A stretch of DNA of 64,000 nucleotides from assembly GCF_002813915.1 (NCBI RefSeq), contig NZ_CP019335.1, positions 2,649,777-2,713,776 on the forward strand, read 5' to 3'. The notes beneath the pieces were generated by a model. It worked only from the letters and a program-made list of their open reading frames with translations. It did no database searches and had not been told where the DNA came from. How positions within the stretch are numbered: position 1 is the first letter of the stretch; each line of letters starts with the position of its first letter. This DNA comes from Tenacibaculum sp. SZ-18. Lineage in GTDB: Bacteria; Bacteroidota; Bacteroidia; Flavobacteriales; Flavobacteriaceae. Below, piece by piece: positions 52,227-62,596 of this stretch. The translations under genes were made by a program, and so were the position numbers.

Positions 52227-53984
52227 ATGATAACAACTAATCACGTATCCATTCGGATTAAAATTATTACTCTTTTTCTCTTTACCTCCATGTTATTCTC
52301 ATGCTCTGAATCGAATCAAAAACAGAAAGAGGTTGATATTCAAATTTCATATTTAGCTGAACAATATGAAGAAAAATTAGATGGAAGATTGATTTTGTTG
52401 CTTTCAAAAGATAATGAAACTGAACCACGATTTCAATTAAGAGATGACTCAAAAACTTGTCAGGGATTCGGAATGGATATTACGAATTGGGATTCTGAGA
52501 CTTCAATTCAATTTGATTCCAAATCATTTGGTTATCCTGTTCAAGACTTCAGTGAATTACCATCAGGAGAATTTTATGTACAAGCTTTATTTCATAAATA
52601 TGAAACGTTTAATAGAGCAGATGGTCATACAGTTAAACTTCCTATGGACAGAGGTGAAGGTCAACAATGGAATAAAGCTCCTGGTAACCTCTACTCTACC
52701 CCACAAAAGATTTCTATTAGTAATGGGAAATTACCAAAACTGAATATAACACTAGATCAAAAAATTCCCGCAATTACTCCACCTGAAGATTCAAAATATA
52801 TTAAACATATTAAAATAAAAAGTAAGCTTTTAAGTGACTTTTGGGGACGTGATATGTATGTAGGAGCTCATGTCCTATTACCTGAAGGATGGGATTCTCA
52901 CCCAGATGTAAACTATCCTCTAGCTATTTTTCACGGACATTTTCCTGCTGATTTTGGTGGATTTCGCACAACTCCTCCAGATGAAAACCTTAAACCTGAA
53001 TACAGTGAAAGATTTAATGTAGAAGGATATAATATAATGGTACAAAAAGAAGCTTATGATTTTTATAAAACTTGGACTGGTCCAAATTTCCCTAGAGTTA
53101 TTGCTATTGAAATACAACACCCAACTCCCTATTACGATGACTCTTATGCTGTAAACAGTGAGGCTCAAGGTCCATATGGTGACGCCATAACTTATGAGCT
53201 CATTCCTTACATTGAAAAACAATTTAGAGGAATCGGAAAAGGATGGTCTAGATTTGTTTATGGTGGAAGTACTGGTGGTTGGGAATCGTTGGCCGTTCAA
53301 GTAAAATATCCAAAAGAGTATGGAATGTGCTTCGCTGCTTGTCCTGATCCTATTGATTTTAGAGCTTACTGTTTAGTTAATATTTATGAAGATAAAAACG
53401 CCTATTATAAAGAAGGAGATTTCCGTAAAACACTAGTTGCTGGTCATCGTGATTATTTAGGTAATGTAGATGCAACCTTACGAGACATGAATTATAAAGA
53501 ATTAGTTCTAGGAACTAAAGGAAGATCTGGACAACAATGGGATATTTGGGAGGCAACATATTCTCCAATTGATGAGGAAGGTTATCCAAAAAGAATTTGG
53601 GATCGTATAACAGGAGAAATTGACAAAGAAGTTGCTCAGTACTGGAAAGAAAACTATGATTTAGCTTATATTTTAAAAAGAGATTGGGCTAAACATGGTG
53701 AAGATTGGAAAAACAAAATTCACTTATACTGTGGTGATATGGATAATTACTATTTGAACAATGCTGTTTATTTAGCTGAAGAAATTCTATCTGAAACAAC
53801 GGCACCTTATTATAACGGAGAAGTTGATTATGGTGATAGAGCTGAGCATTGCTGGAATGGAGATCATGACAACGGAAATCATATTAGTAGATTACGATAT
53901 CATAGAATGTTCATTAAAAAATATGTTGATAAAGTCCAAAAGGTAGCACCTAGAGGAGCGGATTTAAAAAGTTGGAGATATTAA
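52227..53984 (+). CDS. Secreted alpha/beta hydrolase (esterase-like) lipoprotein
   Basis: 585 residues with a lipobox near residue 26 (MLFSC). An N-terminal ~190-residue beta domain precedes a putative esterase domain: PLAIFHGHFPADFGGF, then the nucleophile elbow FVYGGSTGGWESLAVQ, FAACPDPIDFRAY, and a C-terminal HCWNGDHDNGNH supplying histidines. Similar to the esterase D / putative esterase group. Substrate unknown. Not obviously in operon with the BNR gene because a terminator lies between. Confidence 0.75.
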   Translation: MITTNHVSIRIKIITLFLFTSMLFSCSESNQKQKEVDIQISYLAEQYEEKLDGRLILLLSKDNETEPRFQLRDDSKTCQGFGMDITNWDSETSIQFDSKSFGYPVQDFSELPSGEFYVQALFHKYETFNRADGHTVKLPMDRGEGQQWNKAPGNLYSTPQKISISNGKLPKLNITLDQKIPAITPPEDSKYIKHIKIKSKLLSDFWGRDMYVGAHVLLPEGWDSHPDVNYPLAIFHGHFPADFGGFRTTPPDENLKPEYSERFNVEGYNIMVQKEAYDFYKTWTGPNFPRVIAIEIQHPTPYYDDSYAVNSEAQGPYGDAITYELIPYIEKQFRGIGKGWSRFVYGGSTGGWESLAVQVKYPKEYGMCFAACPDPIDFRAYCLVNIYEDKNAYYKEGDFRKTLVAGHRDYLGNVDATLRDMNYKELVLGTKGRSGQQWDIWEATYSPIDEEGYPKRIWDRITGEIDKEVAQYWKENYDLAYILKRDWAKHGEDWKNKIHLYCGDMDNYYLNNAVYLAEEILSETTAPYYNGEVDYGDRAEHCWNGDHDNGNHISRLRYHRMFIKKYVDKVQKVAPRGADLKSWRY

Positions 53985-54144
53985 TGACATAGGTAAATAA
54001 TACATTTCAATAATTATATTTAACTATGATCTAATAATATTTAAAGGCTGTGTTGCTCTTTTATCAAAAAATAAAATATATCGACTATAATTAAAGGACC
54101 TCGAGATAAAACACTTTAATTATTCAAATTATATATAGCTCGCT

Positions 54145-54624
54145 ATGACCAAACCAAAAAGTAATGAAATTTTTATACATCCACTTGCTGACGTTCAAAC
54201 GACAGACATCGGAAAACAAACTAGGATATGGCAATTTAGTAGTATCATGGAAAATGTGAAAATTGGTGTTAATTGTAATATAAGTAGTCACACATTTATA
54301 GAAAACAACGTTATTATTGGTAATAATGTTACCATAAAAAGTGGAGTGTTTTTATGGGATGGATTAATAATTGAAGATAATGTTTTTATTGGTCCAAATG
54401 TTACATTTACAAATGATAAGTATCCTCGTTCTAAGCAATATCTTGACTCATACCAAAAAACTGTCATTCAACACGGTGCTTCTATTGGTGCCAATGCCAC
54501 CATTTTAGGTGGCCTAATAATAGGATCAAATTCGTTAATTGGTGCAGGAAGCGTTGTTACAAAGCATATTGCTTCATCAGAACTATGGGTGGGTAACCCT
54601 GCCAAATTTGTTCGTAATTTATAA
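54145..54624 (+). CDS. Hexapeptide-repeat acyltransferase (WbbJ/FdtC-like)
   Basis: 159 residues made almost entirely of left-handed beta-helix repeats (IGVNCNISSHTFIENNVIIG, IKSGVFLWDGLIIEDNVFIG, IGANATILGGLIIGSNSLIG) with the ending VGNPAKFVRNL. Resembles sugar O- or N-acetyltransferases of surface polysaccharide synthesis, such as dTDP-aminosugar N-acetyltransferases. Uses acetyl-CoA by family. No other polysaccharide gene is next to it. Confidence 0.8.
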   Translation: MTKPKSNEIFIHPLADVQTTDIGKQTRIWQFSSIMENVKIGVNCNISSHTFIENNVIIGNNVTIKSGVFLWDGLIIEDNVFIGPNVTFTNDKYPRSKQYLDSYQKTVIQHGASIGANATILGGLIIGSNSLIGAGSVVTKHIASSELWVGNPAKFVRNL

Positions 54625-54875
54625 TTGCTCAAACAGTTACTTACATGGACAAAAAACATTTGAATTAACCATATTAACATTAAATAAGTAATTAGATCTT
54701 AATGTTAAATTGACACTCGAATATGATAATGTATTTATACATTACAATAAAAGCCATTTAATCTCTCAGGAAGTAAATAGTTTTAAAGGATTCTAACTCA
54801 ATTTAAACATTTTATGTAACTTTAAATTATTTTAATAATCCCTTGTCTAAATACTAATTCATTATCAATTTTATC

Positions 54876-55979
54876 ATGAAGAAAAAATTATTTCAAACGA
54901 TTAGCATTGTCCTTGCATTTTCATTAATTAATAGCCCTCTATTTGCCTGTACAGGTATAACCTTAAAATCTCAAGATGGAGGAATTATTGTGGCGAGAAC
55001 TGTAGAATGGGCTTTAAGTGATGCTCAACACAATAAAATATTAGTTGTTCCTCGTAATAAAAATTTTACAGGTCAAACGCCTGAAGGTTTTAATGGGAAA
55101 AAATGGAAAGGAAAATATGGATTTGTTACTTTAACTGCATACGGGCAAAATTATGGTCCAGATGGCCTTAATGAAGAGGGTTTATATGTAGGTGTTTATT
55201 ATCTTCCTGATTTTGCGGAGTATAGCGATTATGACCCAACTAAAGCAGAAAAGTCAATGAGTGTGGGTGATTTAATGCAATGGATGTTATCTTCTTTTAA
55301 AACAGTAGAAGACGTCATTGCCAATCTAGATAAAATTATCGTTGTAGATGTAAAAAATGAAAAATTTGGAGGTGCCGATTTACCTTTTCATTTTAAAATC
55401 GCCGACGCAAAAGGGAATAGTAAAATAATTGAAATTGTTAATAATGGAGAGGTAAAAATATACGATCCATATTTAGGTGTAATCACAAATTCTCCGACGT
55501 ACGATTGGCACATAACCAATCAAAGAAATTATTTAAGACTTTCAAATATTCCAAATACACCAATAGAGTTTGAACCTTATAATTTAAAGCCTTTAGGTGG
55601 AGGTTCTGGACTTATTGGTCTTCCTGGAGACTTTACACCTCCTTCTCGATTTGTAAGAGCTGCTGCGTTCACAGCGACTTGCCGTCCTTTAAAAAATAGT
55701 ATTGACGCTGTTTTTGAATCGTTTAGAATTCTTGATAATTTTAACATCCCACTTGGAGCGCAAATACCGAAAGACCACATTCCGAAAGGAATTAGTAGTG
55801 CTACACAAATTACGACATCCTCAGATTTAAAAAACAAAGTTTTTTATTTTCATACGATGTGGAATAGACAGATAAGAAAGATTGATTTAAAATCCATCGA
55901 TTTCAATACCGTTAAAGAACAAATATTAGACGATGATGCGTTTAAAACTAATAATATAAAAGATATCACTCCAAATTAA
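54876..55979 (+). CDS. Choloylglycine hydrolase-family (Ntn) enzyme
   Basis: 367 residues with a signal peptide (LINSPLFA) directly followed by C-T-G-I-T, placing Cys25 as the N-terminal nucleophile. The motif ARTVEWAL follows at about 40 and [13 protein letters not shown] near 105, as in linear amide C-N hydrolases (bile salt hydrolase / penicillin V acylase family); [11 protein letters not shown] is the conserved N-x-P element. Likely periplasmic; the substrate may be an N-acyl amide such as an acyl-homoserine lactone or bile salt, not decidable here. Confidence 0.85.
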   Translation: MKKKLFQTISIVLAFSLINSPLFACTGITLKSQDGGIIVARTVEWALSDAQHNKILVVPRNKNFTGQTPEGFNGKKWKGKYGFVTLTAYGQNYGPDGLNEEGLYVGVYYLPDFAEYSDYDPTKAEKSMSVGDLMQWMLSSFKTVEDVIANLDKIIVVDVKNEKFGGADLPFHFKIADAKGNSKIIEIVNNGEVKIYDPYLGVITNSPTYDWHITNQRNYLRLSNIPNTPIEFEPYNLKPLGGGSGLIGLPGDFTPPSRFVRAAAFTATCRPLKNSIDAVFESFRILDNFNIPLGAQIPKDHIPKGISSATQITTSSDLKNKVFYFHTMWNRQIRKIDLKSIDFNTVKEQILDDDAFKTNNIKDITPN

Positions 55980-55985
55980 AAGTAT

Positions 55986-56014
55986 AATCAACTCATCAAT
56001 AATGAGTGATTGTA
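55986..56014 (+). terminator. Probable terminator hairpin
   Basis: AATCAACTCAT and ATGAGTGATT form a stem with a 5-base loop, followed by TGTAAATTTTTAT, directly after the choloylglycine hydrolase gene. Confidence 0.6.
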
Positions 56015-56160
56015 AATTTTTATATTGATAATTTAATTGTCTTTGGAAATATACAATCTTATTTTACAATCATTACAAATTCGTTCTATTTACTAAAGTT
56101 CATTTGACAATAAATAGAACTAAAATTAATTACACTATCCATAAAAACGAAGTTATCCAA

Positions 56161-57249
56161 ATGACACATCACATGTCCTCTCCTGTACAATTTTCTTGTG
56201 GGTTAAAAATGAAAAATAGATTCATGCTAGCTCCGCTTACCAATACACAAAGTTTTGAAGATGGGAGATTATCTAAGGATGAATTCAACTGGCTTACCAT
56301 GAGAGCAAAAGGTCAATTCGGATTAGTAATGACATGTGCCTCACATGTTCAAGAATGTGGAAAAGGATTCCCAGGACAGCTTGGAATATTTTCTGATATT
56401 CATATTGAAGGACATAAAAAACTGAGTCAGAAAATTAAATCTTACGGTAGTTTAGCTGTTATTCAATTACATCATGCTGGGATGAGAACTCCTGCCGAAC
56501 TAGTAAATCAAAAACCCGTCTGTCCTTCTCATAATGAAAAACATGGAGCTCGTAGACTTTCTTTACAGGAAATCGTACAGTTAAAAAATGATTTCATTAG
56601 TTCTGCTAAGCGTGCTCAAAAAAGTGGTTACGACGGAGTCGAAGTTCATGGTGCACATGGCTATATATTAACCCAATTCTTGAGCGCTTCCATTAACAAA
56701 AGAACGGATTCATACGGAGGAAGCCTCGAAAATAGAGCCCGAATTTTGTTTGAAATTATTTCAGGAATAAGAGAACAATGTGGGAACAAGTTTCTATTAG
56801 GTGTTCGTTTATCTCCAGAAAGATTCGGACTTGATTTGAATGAAATAAAATTAATTACGCAAAGGTTAATAGACGAAACAACTATTGATTTCCTTGACAT
56901 TTCATTATGGGATGTTTATAAAAAACCAGAAGAAAAGCAATATCAAAACCTAACATTACTTAATCATTTTACCGAATTAGACTTCAAAAATGTTAAGCTA
57001 ACCGTTGCTGGAAATATTAGAAATGGAGATGATGTGAAAAATATGATGGAATCTAAAATAGATTTTGTCACAATAGGAAAATCTGCCATTCTCCACCACA
57101 ACTTCCCAGAAAGAGTAATGAAAGATATTAGTTTTAATGCTACGAAAATCCCTGTTTCTAGGGAATACCTAGCTAATGAAGGATTAGGTGAAAATTTCAT
57201 AAAATACATGGAAAGATGGCCTGGGTTTGTAAAAAAAGATAATCAATAG
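56161..57249 (+). CDS. NADH:flavin oxidoreductase (Old Yellow Enzyme type)
   Basis: 362 residues from ATG 56161; an in-frame TTG at 56104 adds 19 residues of low-complexity sequence and is less likely. TIM-barrel OYE motifs in order: NRFMLAPLTN, VIQLHHAGMR, GYDGVEVHGAHGYILTQFLS, TDSYGGSLENRARI, LLGVRLSPERFG, and the FMN phosphate region TVAGNIRNGDD...IGKSAILH. FMN-dependent ene-reductase activity is expected. Cytosolic. Confidence 0.85.
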   Translation: MTHHMSSPVQFSCGLKMKNRFMLAPLTNTQSFEDGRLSKDEFNWLTMRAKGQFGLVMTCASHVQECGKGFPGQLGIFSDIHIEGHKKLSQKIKSYGSLAVIQLHHAGMRTPAELVNQKPVCPSHNEKHGARRLSLQEIVQLKNDFISSAKRAQKSGYDGVEVHGAHGYILTQFLSASINKRTDSYGGSLENRARILFEIISGIREQCGNKFLLGVRLSPERFGLDLNEIKLITQRLIDETTIDFLDISLWDVYKKPEEKQYQNLTLLNHFTELDFKNVKLTVAGNIRNGDDVKNMMESKIDFVTIGKSAILHHNFPERVMKDISFNATKIPVSREYLANEGLGENFIKYMERWPGFVKKDNQ

Positions 57250-57333
57250 TGAGTCTTTTTCTTTGAAATTATAAAAATTATTGTACCATTTTCTTAAAGC
57301 AACTATAGAAAAAATTGTCATAAAAATATCTCT

Positions 57334-58212
57334 ATGAAATTCATAAAGTTTCTCTTCCTGCTTTTCTTGATTTTTAACTGCAAAGAAAACAACTCTAAAA
57401 AACCATCTGAGGTAAGAATAGATTATAATTTATTCCCTGAAAATTGGCAAAAATTAACCAAAGTAAATGGTGAGTTTGTCATTTACTATCCTTGTTCCCG
57501 AAATGAAGGCAATATTGAACTTATGTCTATATCAAATGGGTATAAAATATTAAAAATTGGATTACAAGAATACCATGAGGATTTTCTAGTTAAGGAAATC
57601 ATTAAATATGGAGATAATTATATTTTAAAAGCAACAAGCCGAAAAAATGATGATCCTATAATTTTTTCTATTGAAAAAAATCCTAACATTGAAAAAACGT
57701 ACTATTGGAAATGGAAATATTTCGGAATTGAATATAATAATCATTATACTCGTTATGATAACCTCACAAGGTTTAAAACTATTCATCAACCTTGTTCAGA
57801 ATGTCCAGACTCTCCATGTATTGATAATATAGATCCAATTGATGGAAAATATGAGTTTAAACTTCCTTATGTACTTTCATTAGATGGAAATGACTACCGC
57901 GAAATGTCTTTAACAATTGAAAAAGACTCTACATTCAACTTTAAAGTACAATATTATTCAGATTCAAATATTGAAAAGGACCAAACTTTTAATTACAAAG
58001 GAAAATCTACAATTGACAAGGACACAGTATTAATAAGATTTAATAAGTTCAACCAAGAGTTAATTCGATATTTTAATCCAAAAAACGAACCTAACCTTTT
58101 ACTAATAAATGATAGCACCTACAGGTTTTCAAAAAATATAAGAGGACTTGTTTTAGACGAAGTTTTCTGTGAAAATTGGGATATAAAAAAATACACGAAT
58201 AAAGAGGAATAA
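57334..58212 (+). CDS. Lipoprotein related to a cassette protein
   Basis: 292 residues; lipobox IFNC. Near residue 35 NWQKLTKVNGEFVIYYPC matches WISLKKLNNEFVVYEPC of the cassette lipoprotein at 3,777. It has a C-terminal extension with a cysteine cluster (CSECPDSPC) that the cassette protein lacks. Function unknown, surface or periplasm by signal. Confidence 0.7.
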   Translation: MKFIKFLFLLFLIFNCKENNSKKPSEVRIDYNLFPENWQKLTKVNGEFVIYYPCSRNEGNIELMSISNGYKILKIGLQEYHEDFLVKEIIKYGDNYILKATSRKNDDPIIFSIEKNPNIEKTYYWKWKYFGIEYNNHYTRYDNLTRFKTIHQPCSECPDSPCIDNIDPIDGKYEFKLPYVLSLDGNDYREMSLTIEKDSTFNFKVQYYSDSNIEKDQTFNYKGKSTIDKDTVLIRFNKFNQELIRYFNPKNEPNLLLINDSTYRFSKNIRGLVLDEVFCENWDIKKYTNKEE

Positions 58213-58258
58213 AAAAGTTAATTTTAACGAATTCTCACAAAAAATATTCAACAACCTT

Positions 58259-58672
58259 ATGATAAAATCATTTTTAAACTTTTTATTCCCAGGTTATTCA
58301 GAACATAAAAAAGAACAAAAAGATAATTTAAATTATCAAAAACCTGATGTGCATAGAGGAAACGACACTGCAATCGATTCATCTAATAAAGAATCACTTA
58401 CAGAAACCAACAATATCACTACGATAAAAATTCCTGATCTAGGATTTAAAGAAAACTCAGTAGTTACGAAGTGGAAAGTAAAAGAAAATGATTGGGTAAA
58501 AAAAGGAGATGTTTTATGTGAAGTAGATGTTGGAAAATACATAATGGAGTTGGAAAGTTTCATAGAGGGTAAAATAATTTGGACTTGTGATTTAAATAAA
58601 TTAATACCAATTAATTCTGAAATTTGTAAAATTCAAGGATCAATTTTCGTAGATGAGAACCGTCGTTTTTAA
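58259..58672 (+). CDS. Stand-alone biotinyl/lipoyl-type domain protein
   Basis: 137 residues. After a ~55-residue polar linker, residues ~58-130 form a lipoyl-type hammerhead (IKIPDLGFKENSVVTKWKVK, NDWVKKGDVLCEVDVGKYIM). The Lys of DVGKY aligns with the lipoylated Lys of the usual E-T-D-K-A motif, but the flanking sequence is degenerate, so modification is uncertain. No E1/E2 genes are nearby. Confidence 0.65.
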   Translation: MIKSFLNFLFPGYSEHKKEQKDNLNYQKPDVHRGNDTAIDSSNKESLTETNNITTIKIPDLGFKENSVVTKWKVKENDWVKKGDVLCEVDVGKYIMELESFIEGKIIWTCDLNKLIPINSEICKIQGSIFVDENRRF

Positions 58673-58980
58673 CCTATCGTAAAACTCTTATCAATTCGTT
58701 CAATAGAATATCTCAACCTCATAAAATACTCTTAATCCAAAAATATCAGTTGTAGCGTGGCTACTTTTATAGTATTAGCTGATAAGATAATTTGTTTACT
58801 CAGAGAAAATCGAAATCAGAAACGACTAATAAAACTAGATGTATTTATTAACACTAATAAGAATTCTTTATCTCATAATTTAAAAACACTAAGATTTTAA
58901 ACCACAAAAGAAACATTACAGTAAAAAAACTTTCCTAACTTGTCAATCTAAATTTACCAATAACCACGAAAGAACTAACT
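58673..58980 (+). other. Non-coding spacer, 308 bp
   Basis: Nothing recognised apart from A/T-rich sequence. A TAAATTTAC element at about 58,947-58,955 is similar to the Bacteroidota -7 box TAnnTTTG but lacks a clear partner. Confidence 0.35.
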
Positions 58981-59838
58981 ATGAAAAAAGTCTTTTTATT
59001 ACTAGTATTTATAACCAGTTTAAATTTCTCACAAAATAAGCAATCCAATTTCAGCTTTGACACCAATTTTTTTGATGCTGTTGATAAATGGGTAGTTTTC
59101 CCAAATACTGACTCTAGTCTTGTACATGCTTATGGTTTTATTTATCTAGATAATACTGCAGGTTTTACTTTTGACTTTGAAAACAAGTTAGTTGTTCTTG
59201 AAGACGGATTAAAAAATTTAAAAAGAGAAACTGAACCTGGAACAGTAAAATATAGACTAGAACCGAACACTAATAAAGTTGTTATTTTAACAGATGAACA
59301 AATAAAAGAATTAAACTTACCCAAAGTTCCGACATGGTTATCTTTGTATAAAGAAGGCTCTAATGAAATTAGTTATTTAAAAAACGAAGGATATCATTAC
59401 AACCATGTTGGAGCCTGTGAAAATGCCTTGAAACCATTGTTAAAAGCTTACAAGATGAACCCTCATTTTGAAGGATTAGAATTTGAATTGGCCTATGCAT
59501 ATAATCATCTAAAAAAATATGAAGAGGCAATTCCAATATTAAAGAAAGCATTAAAAAACAATCCGAAAGATTTCTATTTTTTCCGTGAACTGGGTTACTC
59601 TTATGTGCATTTAGGTAAAATTAAAAAAGCAGAAAGTACTTATACTAAAGGAATTGAGATTTCAAATAATGACTTTGAAAAAAGCGAAATGGCTTTAAAC
59701 ATGGCTCAGGCTTATTTCAAACTAAAAAACAGAAAAAAATTCGATCAATGGGCTAAGCTTACTAGAAAATACGCTCAGAAAAATGCTGACTATGTAAAGT
59801 ACATTGAATCATTCGAGAAAAACTGGTATGAAGAATAA
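58981..59838 (+). CDS. Secreted TPR protein
   Basis: 285 residues with a signal peptide (MKKVFLLLVFITSLNFSQ). A unique N-terminal ~110 residues (VDKWVVFPNTDSSLVHAYGF) precede three or four TPR units (ACENALKPLLKAYKMNPHFE, KYEEAIPILKKALKNNPKD, GKIKKAESTYTKGIEISNND). Probably a periplasmic scaffold. Confidence 0.75.
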   Translation: MKKVFLLLVFITSLNFSQNKQSNFSFDTNFFDAVDKWVVFPNTDSSLVHAYGFIYLDNTAGFTFDFENKLVVLEDGLKNLKRETEPGTVKYRLEPNTNKVVILTDEQIKELNLPKVPTWLSLYKEGSNEISYLKNEGYHYNHVGACENALKPLLKAYKMNPHFEGLEFELAYAYNHLKKYEEAIPILKKALKNNPKDFYFFRELGYSYVHLGKIKKAESTYTKGIEISNNDFEKSEMALNMAQAYFKLKNRKKFDQWAKLTRKYAQKNADYVKYIESFEKNWYEE

Positions 59839-59884
59839 TTTTTGGTTCAATAATTGATAATCTGTAACGATTAAATTATAAACT

Positions 59885-60589
59885 ATGAAAAATTTATTCT
59901 TGCTTTTTCTTACTGCAATTTCTTACCAATCAAGTTTTAGCCAAGTCAAAAATAACATCAATGTAATAATACCTAATTGTGGTATCGAATCCCAATGGAC
60001 TTCCATTAAAAACAACATATCTGAAGAATACAAAGCAATTTATCAAGTTAAAGATTATCATGAATGGGATAATTTCATTATTGAAAACTTTAACCCTAAA
60101 AAATCGACTATTCCGAAGTTCTTAATCAAAGGACTGAATACAAATTCTCTTTCATCCACAACCGGGAAATGGGTTAACAGAATGTTTTTTCCAGGGGAAA
60201 CAATGCTTCTAACAATATATAATCAAGAAGACAAAAATGACCATTCTTCTTTTTACATTTATGCTTCTGGAACGGTAGTTAAAAAAAAGAATAATAAGTT
60301 CCCTTTCATTGAAAAAATTGAAAATTACGAGTTGAAAGTAACCAATACAACTAGTAACATGTCTCAAACTATAATGAATATTAAAAATATCCCATCCTGG
60401 TCTGCAGGTGGTTACGAAGGAGGGCTGTTCATTTATTGGATTGGTGACTTAAATGGAGATAACAAAATTGATATGTTAATTGGTTATTCTAATCATTATG
60501 CAGCTACTGAAACACTCTTATTTCTTTCTAATAAAAATGGCAAAAAACTTTTTAATAAGTATTCCGTTGGAGGCTGTTCCTTAGATTAA
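59885..60589 (+). CDS. Secreted protein with Ca-binding-type loop
   Basis: 234 residues with a signal peptide (FLLFLTAISYQSSFSQ). The C-terminal region has WIGDLNGDNKIDMLIG, an FG-GAP/dockerin-like Asp-rich loop likely to bind calcium. No family name. Likely periplasmic. Confidence 0.6.
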   Translation: MKNLFLLFLTAISYQSSFSQVKNNINVIIPNCGIESQWTSIKNNISEEYKAIYQVKDYHEWDNFIIENFNPKKSTIPKFLIKGLNTNSLSSTTGKWVNRMFFPGETMLLTIYNQEDKNDHSSFYIYASGTVVKKKNNKFPFIEKIENYELKVTNTTSNMSQTIMNIKNIPSWSAGGYEGGLFIYWIGDLNGDNKIDMLIGYSNHYAATETLLFLSNKNGKKLFNKYSVGGCSLD

Positions 60590-60651
60590 TCAAGCTTTAT
60601 TGTTTCAATAAAAGATTTTGAGTATTTTTATATTGCTAATTCTTATAGAAA

Positions 60652-62595
60652 ATGAAAAAGAAACAAATACTTTGTATCCTAGCACTTTTTTGTCTAGGTC
60701 TTATAAATAGTCAAAACAAACTAAACGTCTCAAAAAAACTATATCCAATAATCGAAAATGGGTTGTGGGGTTATATTGATAGTTCAGGAAAACAAATTAT
60801 CAAACCAAAATTTAAATCTGCCTCTTTATTTGAAGAAAATTTAGCCGCAGTGAGACTCAACGGAAATTATGGTTACATCGATGTTACTGGAGCATTTAAA
60901 ATCCATCCAAAATTTGATATGGCTCATAAATTTCAAAATGGAATTGCACTAGTTTACATTGATGGAAAACCATTTCTCATAAATAAAAAAGGCGACAAGT
61001 TATTTGATCATAACTATAGTGAAATCAAAAAGTCTAGTGAGGAAAACATCTATTTTGTTCGCAATAAGAAAGGAAAATTTGGACTTATTACTAAATCTGG
61101 AAAGAAAATTATTTCTCCAATATTTACTCGTGTTGGTTCTTTTTCAAATGAACGTTTAATCGTTCATAAAAACAAAAAAACTGGTGTAATCGACACAAAT
61201 GGAAAATGGATAATCCCTTTAGGAAAATATGACAAAATTTACCCTTTTAAAAATGGCTTGGCGTTAGTAACAATACCTGGTGTAAAAGAAAATGAAGATG
61301 ACCAAGCTTTTATTAATGTCAATGATAAAATAGAATTTAAAATTCCTTATGATAATTGGAGATTAGAATATGGTTACGAGTTTTTTAATGATGATGTTGC
61401 TTGCATTAAAATTACGCCTTCGCAATCCAATAACTTAATAATTTCAAATTCAGACAAACTTCCAGATTACGCTGGAGTAATTAACACAGATGGAAATGTT
61501 TTATTCAGCAATAAAGACTTTAAGGAAATTACACCTTTTTCAAATGATGCAGCCTTTGTAGAAAACTTCAAAAACAAATACTGGCTAATAAATTCGAAGG
61601 GAGAGATTATTAGTCCAGAAATTACTGACTTAGTACATGATACTTATGATGTAAAACCTGAAAAGCTATTTGAAAATGGAATCGATTTTGTTAAAACAAA
61701 AGATGGTTGGGGCGTTATTAATACCAAAGGAGAATTCATAAAAAAGCCAAGAGAATTTGATTTTGATTATAGTCATGTGAGTCGATCTGGAAGATTCTTA
61801 ATTCTTCATCAAGACATAAGTATAGAAAATGATTCTTACTCTTATCAATATGGTTTTTGGGATTCACAAAATGACATTGTAATTGAACCTCAATTTTTTA
61901 GATTAGAATTTTTACACAACAATGACCTTATCTATGTTTTAAATAATAAAGGAGAAGTCGGATACATCGATTATAAGGGAAATTATATTTGGAAGCATAA
62001 AGAGAATAAAGAAATCAAAAAATTGAATATCGACTATATGAATAGAGGTTATTTTTATGCTTCTTCTCCATATAAAAAAGAACTTGCTGGTTATGGCGGT
62101 TGGGGTGGTTCAAATAATAATTTTCAAAAAAACAATGATGTAACTAAACTTGAAAATGAAAAATTCGAGGTGTATGTTGATTCTGAAATAAAAGATATTT
62201 ACAAGAAAGAATATAATGGCATTAAATTATTTGTTCGTAATAATTCTAAAGACACAATTTTCTTTGATGCTCAGGATAGCAGACTGGATTTAAAAATTCA
62301 AGCAAAAGATAAAAAAGGGAAATGGAGAGATATTGAATATTCACCAAACAGTTGGTGCGGAAATAGCTACCATTCTTTGTTCTTACCTTATAATCATTTT
62401 TGGGAATTTACCATCCCTGTTTATGAAGGTGAATTTCAAACTGAACTAAGAGCAAAGTTATCTTATAAAAAGACTCTTGAGGGTAAAGAAAAATCAATTT
62501 ACAGTAATAATTTTAAAGGTAGTGTAAATCCAGCTCAATTCTGGAGGAAACAAACCTATTATTCAAAAGGACTAATGGATCCATACAATGATTAA
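60652..62595 (+). CDS. WG-repeat secreted protein
   Basis: 647 residues with a signal peptide (ILCILALFCLGLINSQ). Residues ~35-440 contain repeated WG units: NGLWGYIDSSGKQIIKPKF, NGNYGYIDVTGAFKIHPKF, KGKFGLITKSGKKIISPIF, KDGWGVINTKGEFIKKP, and KGEVGYIDYKGNYIWK. The C-terminal ~150 residues are a beta domain. The last 8 bases overlap the start of the next gene, implying translational coupling. Confidence 0.85.
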   Translation: MKKKQILCILALFCLGLINSQNKLNVSKKLYPIIENGLWGYIDSSGKQIIKPKFKSASLFEENLAAVRLNGNYGYIDVTGAFKIHPKFDMAHKFQNGIALVYIDGKPFLINKKGDKLFDHNYSEIKKSSEENIYFVRNKKGKFGLITKSGKKIISPIFTRVGSFSNERLIVHKNKKTGVIDTNGKWIIPLGKYDKIYPFKNGLALVTIPGVKENEDDQAFINVNDKIEFKIPYDNWRLEYGYEFFNDDVACIKITPSQSNNLIISNSDKLPDYAGVINTDGNVLFSNKDFKEITPFSNDAAFVENFKNKYWLINSKGEIISPEITDLVHDTYDVKPEKLFENGIDFVKTKDGWGVINTKGEFIKKPREFDFDYSHVSRSGRFLILHQDISIENDSYSYQYGFWDSQNDIVIEPQFFRLEFLHNNDLIYVLNNKGEVGYIDYKGNYIWKHKENKEIKKLNIDYMNRGYFYASSPYKKELAGYGGWGGSNNNFQKNNDVTKLENEKFEVYVDSEIKDIYKKEYNGIKLFVRNNSKDTIFFDAQDSRLDLKIQAKDKKGKWRDIEYSPNSWCGNSYHSLFLPYNHFWEFTIPVYEGEFQTELRAKLSYKKTLEGKEKSIYSNNFKGSVNPAQFWRKQTYYSKGLMDPYND

Positions 62596-62596
62596 A

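Noticed and set aside
58259..58672. Dihydrolipoamide acyltransferase gene
   Set aside because: Only a lipoyl-type domain; no catalytic or peripheral-subunit-binding domain and no partner genes.
62588..62596. ATG 62588 as the only start of the TPM lipoprotein
   Set aside because: Both 62588 and 62597 are possible; 62597 gives a more typical signal length, so the upstream start is kept only as an alternative.
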